Assembly: GCF_002019595.1 (NCBI RefSeq)
Contig: NZ_KV917369.1
Coordinates: forward strand, 3,054,624-3,118,623
Direction: 5' to 3'
Length of the DNA stretch: 64,000 nucleotides
DNA from: Priestia abyssalis
Lineage (GTDB): Bacteria; Bacillota; Bacilli; Bacillales; Bacillaceae_H
A model generated the notes under the pieces. That model made no database searches, was not told the DNA's origin, and saw only the letters and a list, made by a program, of their open reading frames with translations. Positions within the stretch are counted from its first letter, which is position 1, and each line of letters opens with the position of its first letter. Of the stretch, positions 16,324-25,059 are shown piece by piece. The position numbers and the translations under genes are program-made.

Positions 16324-16695
16324 CTGTATCACCTCACCTTTTAAATCTTTCTATGTATATATGGAATGAGTATTTTTTATCTGCTAGTTATCAACTTCCC
16401 ATATAAATAGACGTTGAAACTATGAAAAAGTTACAAGTTTTTTGGGGAATGAAATCTTTTTTGTGGGTAATTGATTTTGAGGCTGAATCGATGTTTAAGA
16501 GGAATCATCTTTAAGATTTCTTTTGTAAAGATTTCAATAAAGCCATTGGAAATTCCTTCTTTCAATTTTCGCACACGGCGAAAAATTTTTTCGGCCATAC
16601 GAAAGCGGGATGAAAACATCCTCTAGAAAAAAACATTTTTATACGCAATACTTCTGTCTATAATAGAAAGAAGAAAATGGAAGGAAGTGTGATGG

Positions 16696-17238
16696 ATGAA
16701 CAGTCTTTTTCAAACGGAACGGCTTTATTTCCGCCATATGAAGCATGATGATATGGATTGTTTATTGTCTCTTTTTCAAGATGAAAAAGTTATGGCATAC
16801 TACCCTTCTAAGAAAAATCGGCGAGACACGCTGGAGTGGATTGAATGGACACTAAAAAATTATCGGTCTTATGGAATTGGACTATGGATTCTCGAACTGA
16901 AGGAAGAACGGGAATTTATTGGGCAGTGCGGACTCGTCCCGAAAAAAATAGACGGAAAAGTGGAAATTGAAATTGGCTATTTGCTCGCGCAAAAGTATTG
17001 GAACAAAGGTTTGGCAACAGAAGCGGCCAGTGCCTGCCTCCGATATGGACTGCATGACTTATCGTTCAACCGAATCGTTTCTCTCATTGATCAATCGAAC
17101 CTCCCTTCCATACGGGTCGCAGAAAAAATCGGCATGACGTTTGAAAAAAATGTGAGCAAATGGGAAAAAACACTGAGGATGTACAGTATTTCTAAAAACC
17201 ACTTTCTCTTCTATAATGAAAAGAAGGAACGGCAATGA
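16696..17238 (+). CDS. GNAT-family N-acetyltransferase (RimJ/RimL type)
   Basis: A 180-residue protein with the GNAT fold: ERLYFRHMKHDDMDCL start, IEIGYLLAQKYWNKGLATEAASA (the Q/R-x-x-G-x-A acetyl-CoA loop appears as KYWNKGLATEA) and SNLPSIRVAEKIGM at the end. It transfers an acetyl group from acetyl-CoA to an amine; proteins, antibiotics and small molecules are all possible. AAGGAAGTG precedes the ATG. It lies upstream of a drug-type MFS pump in the same direction, but the leader structure suggests separate control. Confidence 0.88.
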   Translation: MNSLFQTERLYFRHMKHDDMDCLLSLFQDEKVMAYYPSKKNRRDTLEWIEWTLKNYRSYGIGLWILELKEEREFIGQCGLVPKKIDGKVEIEIGYLLAQKYWNKGLATEAASACLRYGLHDLSFNRIVSLIDQSNLPSIRVAEKIGMTFEKNVSKWEKTLRMYSISKNHFLFYNEKKERQ

Positions 17239-17309
17239 GAAAATGCGTCCCTTTTTCGTATTACATCTGATCAACCACATTATTCTCTATCTCTTGAGGA
17301 GGAATAAAT

Positions 17310-17345
17310 ATGATGAATGAAATCATCAGTGTACGCCCTTACTAA
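17310..17345 (+). CDS. Leader peptide upstream of an MFS pump
   Basis: An 11-codon frame, MMNEIISVRPY, with a near-perfect GAGGAGG site 7 nt upstream. Its last codons form the left arm of an 8-bp hairpin. It ends 45 nt before the pump gene, whose own ribosome binding site is enclosed in a second hairpin. This is the layout of translation-attenuation leaders of antibiotic resistance genes. Confidence 0.55.
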   Translation: MMNEIISVRPY

Positions 17346-17390
17346 AGGGGCGTACGTTCTAAACCGCCGTCCATATTAGGAGGTTTAGAA
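17331..17390 (+). promoter_or_regulatory. Two-hairpin attenuator masking the pump ribosome binding site
   Basis: Hairpin 1: GTACGCCC (17331-17338) with GGGCGTAC (17348-17355). Hairpin 2: TTCTAAACC (17357-17365) with GGTTTAGAA (17382-17390); its right arm contains the end of AGGAGG (17378-17383) and ends exactly at the pump ATG (17391). A ribosome stalled on the leader would disturb hairpin 1; how this frees hairpin 2 is not resolved. Confidence 0.55.
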
Positions 17391-18533
17391 ATGAGAATGT
17401 ATTTATATATAAAAGCCTTATCCGATTTCAGTTCACGGATGCAATTTATTGCGGTCACGAGTTTACTTGTATCCATACCCGATGCCGCTTTCTATTTAAC
17501 AGTGTACTTTATGGCGAGGCAGCTGGCCGGAATGATGGCGGGACCCCTTGCCGGTGTTTGGGCGGATCGTTACTCACGGCGACATTTAATGATCATCGCG
17601 GAATGGCTGAGTGCTTTGTCTTTAGCGATATTGCTTGTGACATCCCATCCTTATGCGATTGTGGCTTCGGCTTTTTCGTTGGGCATCACCTATACCGTAT
17701 TTGACGTCAGTTTTCGTGCCGCTTTGCCGGACATGATGAGTGAGGAAGGCATCCTCTCAGTCAATGCGCTGCTTGTGCGTTTTTCTTCCATCATTAGCAT
17801 TACGGGCTTTGCGTTAGGCGGAATGATCCTTCAACTTTCCTCTTATAAAGTGCTCATCTCATTTGACATCTGTACGTACATGATTTCTGCCGTCGTGTTA
17901 ATGAGGATGACATGGGAAAAAACAGGCAGCGAAACGGATAAGGTAAGCAGCATCCAGACAACGTGGAACTGGCGAAACGTTTTGAAAACAAATTCCCTGC
18001 TCATGCTGCTGGTGCCAGCATCGCTTCTTTATCCATTAGCCGCTTCCGCCTATCAATACGGCCTTCCTTTATTGGCCGGAGATACGGAAAGTCCCGGCTT
18101 ATATAACGGATTCCTTTGGTCAAGCGCAGCCGTCGGAAGCTTGATGAGTTCCTTTTTCCTGCAAAAAAGAGTGCATCTTTCAAGCGGACTTTATGTGACG
18201 ACGTTATTATTGTTTGCTTTTTCCCTTATGTTCACATACAGCGTTCCCCTGTCTTTATGGACATTTAGCGCCCTGTTGTTTGCCGGCTTTTTTGAAGGCC
18301 GCTGCCAAACATATTATTACAGCTTGCTGCAGCAAACAGATAAAACGATCCGCGGCCGGTTGTTTGGGATGCATAGTGTAAATACGCGTCTCGGTTATTT
18401 CGCAGGCTTTTTAGTCACCCCTTTTATGGCAGAGGCTTTTTCGGTCGGCTTTGCCGTCATAGTCGTTCAAGCCATTTTGGCTGCAGCCATTCTTTTGGCA
18501 TTCATAATCCATCGCCGATCTGGGGATAGCTAA
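17391..18533 (+). CDS. MFS efflux transporter (MefA/EntS-like)
   Basis: A 380-residue major facilitator with 12 predicted membrane segments. Segment 2 and the following loop carry GPLAGVWADRYSRRHLMI, the MFS motif A. The MFS_3-type layout (short N-terminus, 380 residues, AALPDMMSEEGILSVNALL) is that of macrolide and enterobactin exporters. It probably extrudes a drug or other hydrophobic compound using the proton gradient. The leader peptide and RBS hairpin suggest induction by a ribosome-acting compound. Substrate unknown. Confidence 0.88.
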   Translation: MRMYLYIKALSDFSSRMQFIAVTSLLVSIPDAAFYLTVYFMARQLAGMMAGPLAGVWADRYSRRHLMIIAEWLSALSLAILLVTSHPYAIVASAFSLGITYTVFDVSFRAALPDMMSEEGILSVNALLVRFSSIISITGFALGGMILQLSSYKVLISFDICTYMISAVVLMRMTWEKTGSETDKVSSIQTTWNWRNVLKTNSLLMLLVPASLLYPLAASAYQYGLPLLAGDTESPGLYNGFLWSSAAVGSLMSSFFLQKRVHLSSGLYVTTLLLFAFSLMFTYSVPLSLWTFSALLFAGFFEGRCQTYYYSLLQQTDKTIRGRLFGMHSVNTRLGYFAGFLVTPFMAEAFSVGFAVIVVQAILAAAILLAFIIHRRSGDS

Positions 18534-18554
18534 AAGAAAAAGGGGTGAACGATT

Positions 18555-18710
18555 TTGCGAAAAGACGAAAAACGCGAAGAAAAACCGGCAGTCGCACCAG
18601 GTATGAGTGACCGTGAAGAATTGGAAGCGAACGCAACGGAAGAAGAAATCGAACACGGGGATTACACGAAAGTCGTCACGATGTCTTTCGATGAAGTGGA
18701 TCCTTCTTAA
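18555..18710 (+). CDS. Small acidic protein of unknown function (TTG start)
   Basis: A 51-residue frame starting at TTG, 6 nt after AAGGGGTGA. Very charged: KDEKREEKPAVAPGMSDREEL, then NATEEEIEHGD and the end TKVVTMSFDEVDPS. A strong terminator follows directly. It starts 21 nt after the MFS stop and may belong to the same transcript. I do not recognise the family. Confidence 0.6.
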   Translation: MRKDEKREEKPAVAPGMSDREELEANATEEEIEHGDYTKVVTMSFDEVDPS

Positions 18711-18750
18711 CGGCAAAACGCTGGCAATAATGCCAGCGTTTTGCCGTTAA
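18707..18750. terminator. Strong 20-bp terminator
   Basis: A perfect stem starting TTAACGGCAAAACGCTGGCA with a 4-nt loop, flanked by A/T. The following 18751-18960 gap holds AT-rich sequence and the promoter of the next gene. Confidence 0.8.
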
Positions 18751-18960
18751 AAGAAAATTTATTAATCCCATTAATTCATTCATAGATAGTATCCTATAGG
18801 CATATTGGACATTTTTCGCTCCTCGATTATACAGTAATTGCAAGATAAAAAGGAATTCTGCTTTACGGGAACTGAATATATAGCGAAAATTCGTGAAATA
18901 CAGACAATCCTCGTGCTATACTATATATAAGAGTAATAGAATGTTACATGAGGTGAAACT

Positions 18961-19449
18961 ATGCAAGGTGAGATCGTTGTAAAACAAGGGTTTTCCGTAA
19001 TCGGATTCGCAAAAAATGGTTCACATCAACAACCGCAAGACAAAGACGTCATTTCTTCTCTCTGGAAACAACTCGAGCAGCGAAAACAAGAGATCCAAAA
19101 CATCACGGATGAACATACAATTACAGGCATTTGTCTGCCTCCTAAAAGCGCTCATTATTTTTATATTGCCGGAGTAGAAGTTCAAAGCGGCCAGCACATC
19201 CCAAACGGTATGAGCGTTCACACCTTCCCCACCTATACTTATATGCGCTACCAGCATAAAGGGCCAGTCTCACGTCTATTCGATACATACGGAAAGATTT
19301 GGGAGGAATGGTTCCCCGCTTCCGGCCACTCTCTGATTAAAGGACCTGAATTGGAAATCGTCAATGTTAAACATTGTGCTGACCCAAGCTCTGAAGAATA
19401 TGAAATGGGTATTTACATTCCCATTAAACTCGGAGCGTTGAATGATTAG
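18961..19449 (+). CDS. GyrI-like / effector-binding domain protein
   Basis: A 162-residue protein with the SOUL/GyrI-like effector-binding fold: repeated beta strands with FSVIGFAKN at the start, THTFPTYTYMRYQHKGPVSRLFDTYGKIWEEW in the middle and EYEMGIYIPIK at the end. Such domains bind small amphipathic molecules and often sense drugs. There is no DNA-binding domain. GAGGTGAAACT precedes the ATG. A single gene, ending at a bidirectional hairpin. Confidence 0.8.
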   Translation: MQGEIVVKQGFSVIGFAKNGSHQQPQDKDVISSLWKQLEQRKQEIQNITDEHTITGICLPPKSAHYFYIAGVEVQSGQHIPNGMSVHTFPTYTYMRYQHKGPVSRLFDTYGKIWEEWFPASGHSLIKGPELEIVNVKHCADPSSEEYEMGIYIPIKLGALND

Positions 19450-19543
19450 CTCAACCTTATGTGACCGAAAGGATCTAAACCGATGAAAATAAGCAAGACA
19501 AACGCCGAACACTATATTTGGGGCGAAAATAGTGGATAATAAA

Positions 19544-19581
19544 CAAGCCAAGAACGCTTAGTGCATGATGTTCTTGGCTTT
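19544..19581. terminator. Hairpin terminator between convergent genes
   Basis: AAGCCAAGAAC pairs with GTTCTTGGCTT over 11 bp and is followed by TTG on the plus strand; it can serve both neighbours. Confidence 0.6.
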
Positions 19582-19655
19582 GTATAAATCTATATATGAA
19601 AAGAAGAAAAACGATAAAAGCGAATATTTTTATTCCCATGATCTCTCGACCTTCG

Positions 19656-20135
19656 TTACGATTTGACAAACGATAAATATTTGCGGTAAATTCCGCAGCG
19701 GTCTTCATACTGGGGTTGATACGCATGGTCGACGAATCCGTTTGGAATATTCAAGGTGAACCAGCCTTTGCGAATGCCCATCGTATACTTCCCTTCGACA
19801 ATCGGATACTCCTGGACGATCCATTCTGTCCCTTCAACATTTCGGATAACGACTTCTCCAAAATAAACGCCCATCGCCCGTTCAAACCCTTCCTGCGTTG
19901 TACCGACTTCTTCAAACGCCTCATGCCCGCATAATTCGAAATAGACATCTTCCATCGCCAGCAAGCTTTCCGGCGTAAAATCAAACGAAAATAATTCGTG
20001 TTCGCTGCATAACGATTTAAAGGATGCCAACTGATTTTGATGATATTCATAGTAATACACATTGGCCGCAAACTTATTTTCAAACGATAATAACTCTTCA
20101 CCGTATTGTTCCGCTAATGCTAAACCGTACACCAT
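19656..20135 (-). CDS. Conserved hypothetical protein
   Basis: A 159-residue soluble acidic protein, start at 20135 after GGGAGGGG. Many aromatic residues (VYYYEYHQNQ, FTLNIPNGF) and a C-terminal QPQYEDRCGIYRKYLSF. No signal peptide and no catalytic motif that I recognise. Both sides have separate control signals. The function is unknown. Confidence 0.6.
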   Translation of the reverse strand: MVYGLALAEQYGEELLSFENKFAANVYYYEYHQNQLASFKSLCSEHELFSFDFTPESLLAMEDVYFELCGHEAFEEVGTTQEGFERAMGVYFGEVVIRNVEGTEWIVQEYPIVEGKYTMGIRKGWFTLNIPNGFVDHAYQPQYEDRCGIYRKYLSFVKS

Positions 20136-20425
20136 TTTTCCCCTCCCAAAAAGAAAAGAGAGGCTCAATTCCTCTCTGTCTCTATATGTACTATAAGTAT
20201 AGCACCCACTTTCAGCAGGCATCTATCATTGACAGAAGAAATACAAAATAGGAAAAATAATCCACGATGCTGATGATTTAACTTCGTCCGTTATAAACAA
20301 GTTTCAACATAATACTCGACTTATTGGTCATAATAACCGTTAGATTTTTTACCGTAAAGTGGACCTTCATGCAAAGGAAGCTTGGCTGCCTGTTAATCCG
20401 GGACAAACGAACTTGAGGATGTGAG

Positions 20426-21136
20426 TTGGAAATGGACTTTTTTCATGGGCAGGAATCCCTTGTTGCCATTCAGTGGATTTTAAGGGCCATTGTTTCTTTT
20501 TTCTTCTTGCTCTTTGCTACTAAGATTATGGGGCAAAGATCCATTTCCCAGCTAAGGCTGCTTGATTTTGTCATGGCTTTAATGCTTGGAAACATCATTG
20601 CCCATCCTTTATCGGATGAAGAATTAGGGTTAAAAGGATCGATGATTACGATGACCGTATTGGTTGTATTATATGCGGCCGGTGTATTTTTGAGTTTAAA
20701 GTGGGCCAGAATGAGCCATTTCCTTGACCCTCCGCCCTTCCCTCTCATAAAAAATGGGGAGATTATTTACAAAAATTTATCCAAGGCAAGAATATCCCTC
20801 GATTTTCTATTAGCGGGGTTAAGAAAAGAACAGGTTGAAGATGTGCAAAAAGTGGCTCTTGCCTTATGGGAAGCAGACGGTCATATTTCCCTTTTCTTGA
20901 AGCCGCAGCATCAGACGATCACACAAGCCGATATGCAATTAGCGCCAAAACCATTTGTCTTTCCGCGAACGATTATTAAGGAAGGAAAAATCGATTTCAG
21001 TGAATTGAGTCAAACAGGCAAAGACGAAATTTGGCTCAAAAGCAAGATTAAAACCACCTATAACGTCGACGTAGAGGACATCTTATTGGCGACCATCGAC
21101 AATAACGATAACGTAAAGATTTTTTTGTATAAGTAA
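20426..21136 (+). CDS. DUF421 membrane protein (YetF/YdfR family)
   Basis: A 236-residue protein with three N-terminal membrane segments (SFFFLLFATKIMGQRSISQLRLLDFVMALMLGNIIAHP is the family signature) and a C-terminal cytoplasmic pair of small alpha/beta domains (SKARISLDFLLAGLRKEQVEDVQKVALALWEADGHIS). Family members are spore or vegetative membrane proteins of unclear role. Start: TTG at 20426 lies 7 nt after GAGG; ATG at 20432 is the alternative. It ends at an 18-bp terminator. Confidence 0.88.
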   Translation: MEMDFFHGQESLVAIQWILRAIVSFFFLLFATKIMGQRSISQLRLLDFVMALMLGNIIAHPLSDEELGLKGSMITMTVLVVLYAAGVFLSLKWARMSHFLDPPPFPLIKNGEIIYKNLSKARISLDFLLAGLRKEQVEDVQKVALALWEADGHISLFLKPQHQTITQADMQLAPKPFVFPRTIIKEGKIDFSELSQTGKDEIWLKSKIKTTYNVDVEDILLATIDNNDNVKIFLYK

Positions 21137-21170
21137 GGGGATGGCTCCTTTTGAGCCATCCCCTTACTTA
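21130..21170. terminator. 18-bp terminator after the DUF421 gene
   Basis: A perfect stem, TAAGTAAGGGGATGGCTC, with a 5-nt loop, starting inside the stop codon region. Confidence 0.75.
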
Positions 21171-21210
21171 TTTATCTTATCATTCTTTCTTCTCTTTGAG
21201 AGGGCAAATT

Positions 21211-21243
21211 AAAAACGAGATCTGATAAAAGATCTCGTTTTTA
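21211..21243 (-). terminator. Terminator of metE
   Basis: AAAACGAGATC/GATCTCGTTTT with U-run on the minus strand, 30 nt past the metE stop. Confidence 0.75.
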
Positions 21244-21271
21244 GCTAAACATACTATCGTACTTACGATTA

Positions 21272-23569
21272 TTATCCTTTTTTTACATACAGCTTTTCTC
21301 TCGTTTGTTCTGCCGCTTCAACCATCACCTTCAGCGCTGCAACCGTCTCATCAATACCGCGTGTTTTTAAACCGCAATCAGGATTAATCCAAAACAGCTT
21401 TGGATCAAGCACCTGCAGGGCGCGATCAATGTTTCTTGTCAGCTCTTCAAGCTTTGGTACACGCGGACTATGAATGTCATACACACCAAGACCGATGCCT
21501 TTGTCATACGTATTTTCTTCAAAGGCATGAATTAATTCCCCATGACTTCTTGATGTTTCAATCGAAATAACATCTGCATCGAGCGCTTTGATGGCATCGA
21601 TAATATTTTTAAAATCTGAATAACACATATGAGTATGAATTTGTGTATCGTTTTGGACAGACGCTGTTGCGAGCTTGAATGCATACACGGCAGCGTCAAG
21701 GTAACTTTGCTTTTTCTCCTGTTTTAACGGCAGCCCCTCACGAATTGCCGGTTCATCAACTTGAATCATGCGGATCCCGTTTTCCTCAAGTGCTTCAACT
21801 TCTTTTCGAAGCGCAAGCGCAATTTGATTTGCCACATCATAGCGGGAAATATCATCGCGTACAAACGACCAGTTTAAAATGGTGATGGGACCTGTCAGCA
21901 TTCCTTTTACAGGCTTCGCTGTTAACGATTGGGCATATACGGTTTCTGCGACGGTCATCGGGTCGATATAAGCAACGTCTCCATAAATAAGCGGCGGCTT
22001 TACACAACGGGAGCCATATGACTGAACCCAGCCGAATTTTGTAAATTGGAAGCCTGCTAATTTTTCACCGAAATATTCAACCATGTCTGTACGTTCAAAT
22101 TCTCCATGTACAAACACATCTAGGCCAAGCTCTTCTTGAATGTCGATCCATTTTTTAATTTCTGCTTTTATATATTCTTCATATTGCGCATCGGTTAACT
22201 CGCCTTTACGCCAATTTAGACGCTGTTTTCGTACTTCTTGCGTTTGCGGGAAGCTTCCAATCGTTGTAGTTGGAAGAAGCGGCAATTGAAAAGCTTCTTC
22301 TTGCAATCCTTGACGTACGCTAAACGGCGCTTGTCGATCTGCTTTATACGTATGCAGGCTGCGAGTGGCTACCTGAACTTCTGTATTGTTTCGAACGGAT
22401 GATTGATTCAATGCTTCGATAGCTTCTACACTCACCGCAATTTCTGCCTGTATCGCTTCTTTTCCTTCTTGCAGTCCTTTTGCAAGGACAACAATCTCAT
22501 GTAATTTTTCATCAGCAAACGCTAATGCACCTGTTAAGATTTCATCGAGCGCTTCTTCGTTTTTCACTGTCACAGGTACATGCAACAAGCTTGACGAAGG
22601 CTGTACAATGACACGGTCTTTTGAAACGGCTTCTGCAATCTCTGTCAGAATGGAGAGCTTATGATCTAGATTCGCACGCCATATGTTGCGTCCATCAATG
22701 ACTCCAGCTGCCAGCACCTTATCTTGTGGGAAACCGTACTTTTTCAAAGCCGCAAGATTTTGACCGGAATCATGGACAAAATCAAGTCCAATTCCTTGAA
22801 CAGGAAGTGAGATAACATCTTCGTAATGGTCAATGCTCTCAAAGTACGTTTGCAAAATCACCTTTACGTTTGGTGCTGCTTCATGCAACGCTTGATAAAC
22901 CTCATTGCATAACGCAACCTCTTCTTTTGAAATCGTAGTTGCTAAAATCGGTTCATCGATTTGGACCCACTCTACTCCTTCTTGTTGTAATTGGCGTAGA
23001 ATGTCAGCATAAAACGGTACAAATTGATCCACAACTGTTTTGAACTCACTTTTTTGATAGCCTTTTGATAGTTTTACGAATGTGACAGGGCCTAAGATAA
23101 CTGGCTTTCCTTCAATATTAAGCTTTTGCTTTGCCTCTTTATAAAATTGCAGCGGACGGTTTTCAACAAGAGCAGGTACTGCGTCGTTCAGTTCCGGAAC
23201 AATATAGTGATAATTTGTGTTAAACCATTTTGTCATTTCAGATGCCACTGCCCCTGCAGTGCCTCGTGCTATATTAAAGTACGTTTCAAGCGATACGGGA
23301 CCTCCACTGTATTCAAAACGTTTTGGCACTAAGCCAAACATAACCGCTGTATCAAGCACGTGATCATACAAGCTAAAGTCTCCAATCGGGATCAAATCAA
23401 TTCCTTGATCCTTTTGCTTCTGAAGATGCTGGAGGCGAATGTCCTCCATTTGTGTTAAGAATGCGTCTTTTTCTAGCTTCCCTGCCCAAAACTGTTCAAG
23501 TGCTTGTTTCCATTCGCGTTTTTCACCAATTCTTGGATAACCTAAATTCGAGCTTTTTACTGTAGTCAT
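21272..23569 (-). CDS. metE: Cobalamin-independent methionine synthase
   Basis: A 765-residue two-barrel enzyme that transfers methyl from 5-methyl-tetrahydrofolate triglutamate to homocysteine. The N-terminal [13 protein letters not shown] and the C-terminal zinc site (HTHMCYSDF with His and Cys; [11 protein letters not shown] with the second Cys) are intact, as are [13 protein letters not shown] and GSFPQT. AAGGAGTGT precedes the ATG. The leader holds an S-box and a cobalamin riboswitch, so expression should fall when SAM or B12 is plentiful; the latter implies a B12-dependent MetH elsewhere in the genome. Confidence 0.97.
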   Translation of the reverse strand: MTTVKSSNLGYPRIGEKREWKQALEQFWAGKLEKDAFLTQMEDIRLQHLQKQKDQGIDLIPIGDFSLYDHVLDTAVMFGLVPKRFEYSGGPVSLETYFNIARGTAGAVASEMTKWFNTNYHYIVPELNDAVPALVENRPLQFYKEAKQKLNIEGKPVILGPVTFVKLSKGYQKSEFKTVVDQFVPFYADILRQLQQEGVEWVQIDEPILATTISKEEVALCNEVYQALHEAAPNVKVILQTYFESIDHYEDVISLPVQGIGLDFVHDSGQNLAALKKYGFPQDKVLAAGVIDGRNIWRANLDHKLSILTEIAEAVSKDRVIVQPSSSLLHVPVTVKNEEALDEILTGALAFADEKLHEIVVLAKGLQEGKEAIQAEIAVSVEAIEALNQSSVRNNTEVQVATRSLHTYKADRQAPFSVRQGLQEEAFQLPLLPTTTIGSFPQTQEVRKQRLNWRKGELTDAQYEEYIKAEIKKWIDIQEELGLDVFVHGEFERTDMVEYFGEKLAGFQFTKFGWVQSYGSRCVKPPLIYGDVAYIDPMTVAETVYAQSLTAKPVKGMLTGPITILNWSFVRDDISRYDVANQIALALRKEVEALEENGIRMIQVDEPAIREGLPLKQEKKQSYLDAAVYAFKLATASVQNDTQIHTHMCYSDFKNIIDAIKALDADVISIETSRSHGELIHAFEENTYDKGIGLGVYDIHSPRVPKLEELTRNIDRALQVLDPKLFWINPDCGLKTRGIDETVAALKVMVEAAEQTREKLYVKKG

Positions 23570-23587
23570 CGTCTGTTTACACTCCTT

Positions 23588-23621
23588 GTATGTTTGTATG
23601 TTTGTATGTTTGTATGTTTGT
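23588..23621 (-). repeat. Octamer tandem repeat in the metE leader
   Basis: GTATGTTT repeated four times in perfect tandem (CAAACATA-type units in the mRNA sense) between the terminator of the B12 riboswitch and the metE ribosome binding site. Confidence 0.85.
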
Positions 23622-23633
23622 CCTCAACTAAAA

Positions 23634-23665
23634 AATCTCCCTTTTCTAACTAGAAAAGAGAGATT
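23634..23665 (-). terminator. Terminator controlled by the cobalamin riboswitch
   Basis: On the minus strand AATCTCTCTTTTCTA pairs with TAGAAAAGGGAGATT, followed by TTTTTT. It lies between the B12 aptamer and metE. A GTTGAG/CTCAAC hairpin between aptamer and terminator may take part in switching. Confidence 0.75.
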
Positions 23666-23756
23666 CATACGCATAGCTAACTAGAGTTGAGATATTCTGA
23701 TTTTCTCAACACGTATTCCTCACTCCTCCCTATATCCACGTAGAGTACAAGCGCAC

Positions 23757-23922
23757 ACAACAGGCAGGTCTCCTGACTTAGGTTCATCGCTTCTTATCCC
23801 TTCCCATTTCAATATGAAACAGTGGCTCATTGATAAGTCGCTCCCCATCACAGTGGCGGGACCGTGCCGGCATCTCACCGGTCTTCCCTTTTAAGCTGAG
23901 TAAATCATTCACACAGCACCTG
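23757..23922 (-). promoter_or_regulatory. Cobalamin riboswitch (second of two in tandem)
   Basis: The minus strand shows the B12-box elements in order: AGGTGCTG start, AAAAGGGAAG, GATGCCGGCACGGTCCCGCC, GCCACTGT, GGGAAGG, and the closing AGTCAGGAGACCTGCC. This is a standard cobalamin aptamer. A Rho-independent terminator follows about 90 nt downstream, so ligand binding should stop transcription before metE. Confidence 0.92.
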
Positions 23923-23942
23923 ATGCATTTGTTATGAAGTTT

Positions 23943-24030
23943 TAATAAGAAAAGTGTTAGAGTTAAAATCACTCTTCGCTAACACCTTCTTAAACACAAA
24001 AGCCTCTCTATTTGAAAATAGAGAGGCTTT
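23943..24030 (-). terminator. Terminator of the SAM riboswitch plus a following hairpin
   Basis: AAAGCCTCTCTATTTT pairs with AAATAGAGAGGCTTT (23998-24030), then TTTGTGT. A second hairpin, GTGTTAG...CTAACAC (23943-23988), ends in TTTTC just before the B12 aptamer. Confidence 0.75.
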
Positions 24031-24047
24031 CATTCCTTATGGAATCC

Positions 24048-24160
24048 TCTCTTATTTGTCAAAGCACTATGCTTTGTAGGAATTAGCACCTTTTCAACAA
24101 AGTTGTTGAATGGTTGCCGGGTTTCACAGGGCCAGTCCCTCCACCGCTCTCAATAAGAGT
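24048..24160 (-). promoter_or_regulatory. SAM (S-box) riboswitch (first of two in tandem)
   Basis: On the minus strand: CTCTTATTGAGAG start, GGTGGAGGGACTGGCCC, GAAACCCGGCAACC, AAGGTGCTAATTCC and a closing AAATAAGAG, the conserved S-box core. The terminator at 23998-24030 completes the switch. Confidence 0.93.
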
Positions 24161-24194
24161 TTTGATATTTTATAATGTTTTGAATTTAATAGTT

Positions 24195-24223
24195 ATATTA
24201 TCATGATAAACATAAGCTGTCAA
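24195..24223 (-). promoter_or_regulatory. Sigma-A promoter of the metE leader
   Basis: TTGACA (24223-24218), 17-nt spacer, TAATAT (24200-24195) on the minus strand, about 35 nt before the S-box. Confidence 0.75.
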
Positions 24224-24276
24224 AAAGAATTTTCAAAAAAATATCAATACGGGATTATTTTTCATTTGACTTTAAC

Positions 24277-24426
24277 TTATGCTTCTTTCATTTGCTCCGG
24301 AATTTTTTCGATGGACGTGATCAATGTATCAAGCTTCGATTCGATGCGATGCAGCAAATACAGTGTCACGATAATCGGAAAGCCGACGTCGGAGACAAAT
24401 GTCATCCACTCTTCCACACGTTTCAT
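24277..24426 (-). CDS. yvrJ: YvrJ-family small membrane protein
   Basis: A 49-residue protein, MKRVEEWMTFVSDVGFPIIV at the start, one membrane segment and a C-terminal helix (RIESKLDTLITSIEKIPEQMKEA). This is the YvrJ pattern. AAGGGA precedes the ATG. It is the third gene of the DUF1659-DUF2922-YvrJ trio found together in Bacillaceae. The role is unknown. Confidence 0.85.
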   Translation of the reverse strand: MKRVEEWMTFVSDVGFPIIVTLYLLHRIESKLDTLITSIEKIPEQMKEA

Positions 24427-24436
24427 TCCCTTCGTA

Positions 24437-24475
24437 AAAAGGTCCCCTCATCGTAAGGATGGAGGGACCCTTTTC
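24437..24475 (-). terminator. Hairpin between DUF2922 and yvrJ
   Basis: AAAGGGTCCCTC pairs imperfectly with GAGGGGACCTTTTT on the minus strand. It could reduce read-through into yvrJ. Confidence 0.55.
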
Positions 24476-24481
24476 ATTCGA

Positions 24482-24697
24482 TTATAATTCGATATCGTCT
24501 ACATTGCGCTCAACGACATAGGCGCCTTTTTTCGACAAAAGCTCTCCGCCCGATGTGATGAACACATTCGCCGCGATAATTTGATCCATCACCGTATTCA
24601 CCTTTACCGGGTCAACCGGCTCGATCGGGTTTTCAATCGATAAAGTTGATGTTTTATTCATAGTATTAATAAATTGCAAAACCAATGTTTTAGCCAT
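24482..24697 (-). CDS. DUF2922 small protein
   Basis: A 71-residue protein: KTLVLQFINTMNKTSTLSIENP, then VDPVKVNTVMDQIIAANVF and ending KKGAYVVERNVDDIEL. This is the DUF2922 pattern. AAAGGAGGCAC precedes the ATG. It follows the DUF1659 gene by 16 nt, as in other Bacillus genomes. Function unknown. Confidence 0.87.
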   Translation of the reverse strand: MAKTLVLQFINTMNKTSTLSIENPIEPVDPVKVNTVMDQIIAANVFITSGGELLSKKGAYVVERNVDDIEL

Positions 24698-24713
24698 CGT
24701 GTGCCTCCTTTAA

Positions 24714-24935
24714 TTAGTTTCGGGATAATAAATGAGAATCGTTTTGTTCCACTTGAACAAGCGTTAATGTTTGCAGTCCGGCAATCGCTTCAGCAACATC
24801 CAATAAAGCATCCGCCGCAGCTGTCAGTTTAATGTTGTTGAAGTTTTTGCTTTTGAATTTCGGGTTACCCTTTTCATCGACTCCGGCTTCGAGTACTAAA
24901 CGTAATTGACGTTCTTGAATCACTACATCTGCCAT
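24714..24935 (-). CDS. DUF1659 small protein
   Basis: A 73-residue protein, RLVLEAGVDEKGNPKFKSKNF followed by NIKLTAAADALLDVAEAIAGLQ, the DUF1659 pattern. The start at 24935 has AAGGGGGTGAG upstream. First gene of the DUF1659-DUF2922-YvrJ operon, divergent from the MFS gene at 25060. Function unknown. Confidence 0.87.
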   Translation of the reverse strand: MADVVIQERQLRLVLEAGVDEKGNPKFKSKNFNNIKLTAAADALLDVAEAIAGLQTLTLVQVEQNDSHLLSRN

Positions 24936-25059
24936 TTTCTCACCCCCTTCACCTCTTATATAGGCAAAACAAACAAAAAGGGGGAGAACCAATTCGGAAT
25001 TTTACTATTTTTCTTAAAAAACTGATAAAATGAAGGGAAAAAGGGCAGGAGAAAGTGAT

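Noticed and set aside
16431..16619. A 62-codon minus-strand frame (MFSSRFRMAEKIFRR...)
   Set aside because: Very basic and low complexity with no convincing ribosome binding site; a vague likeness to transposase ends is not enough.
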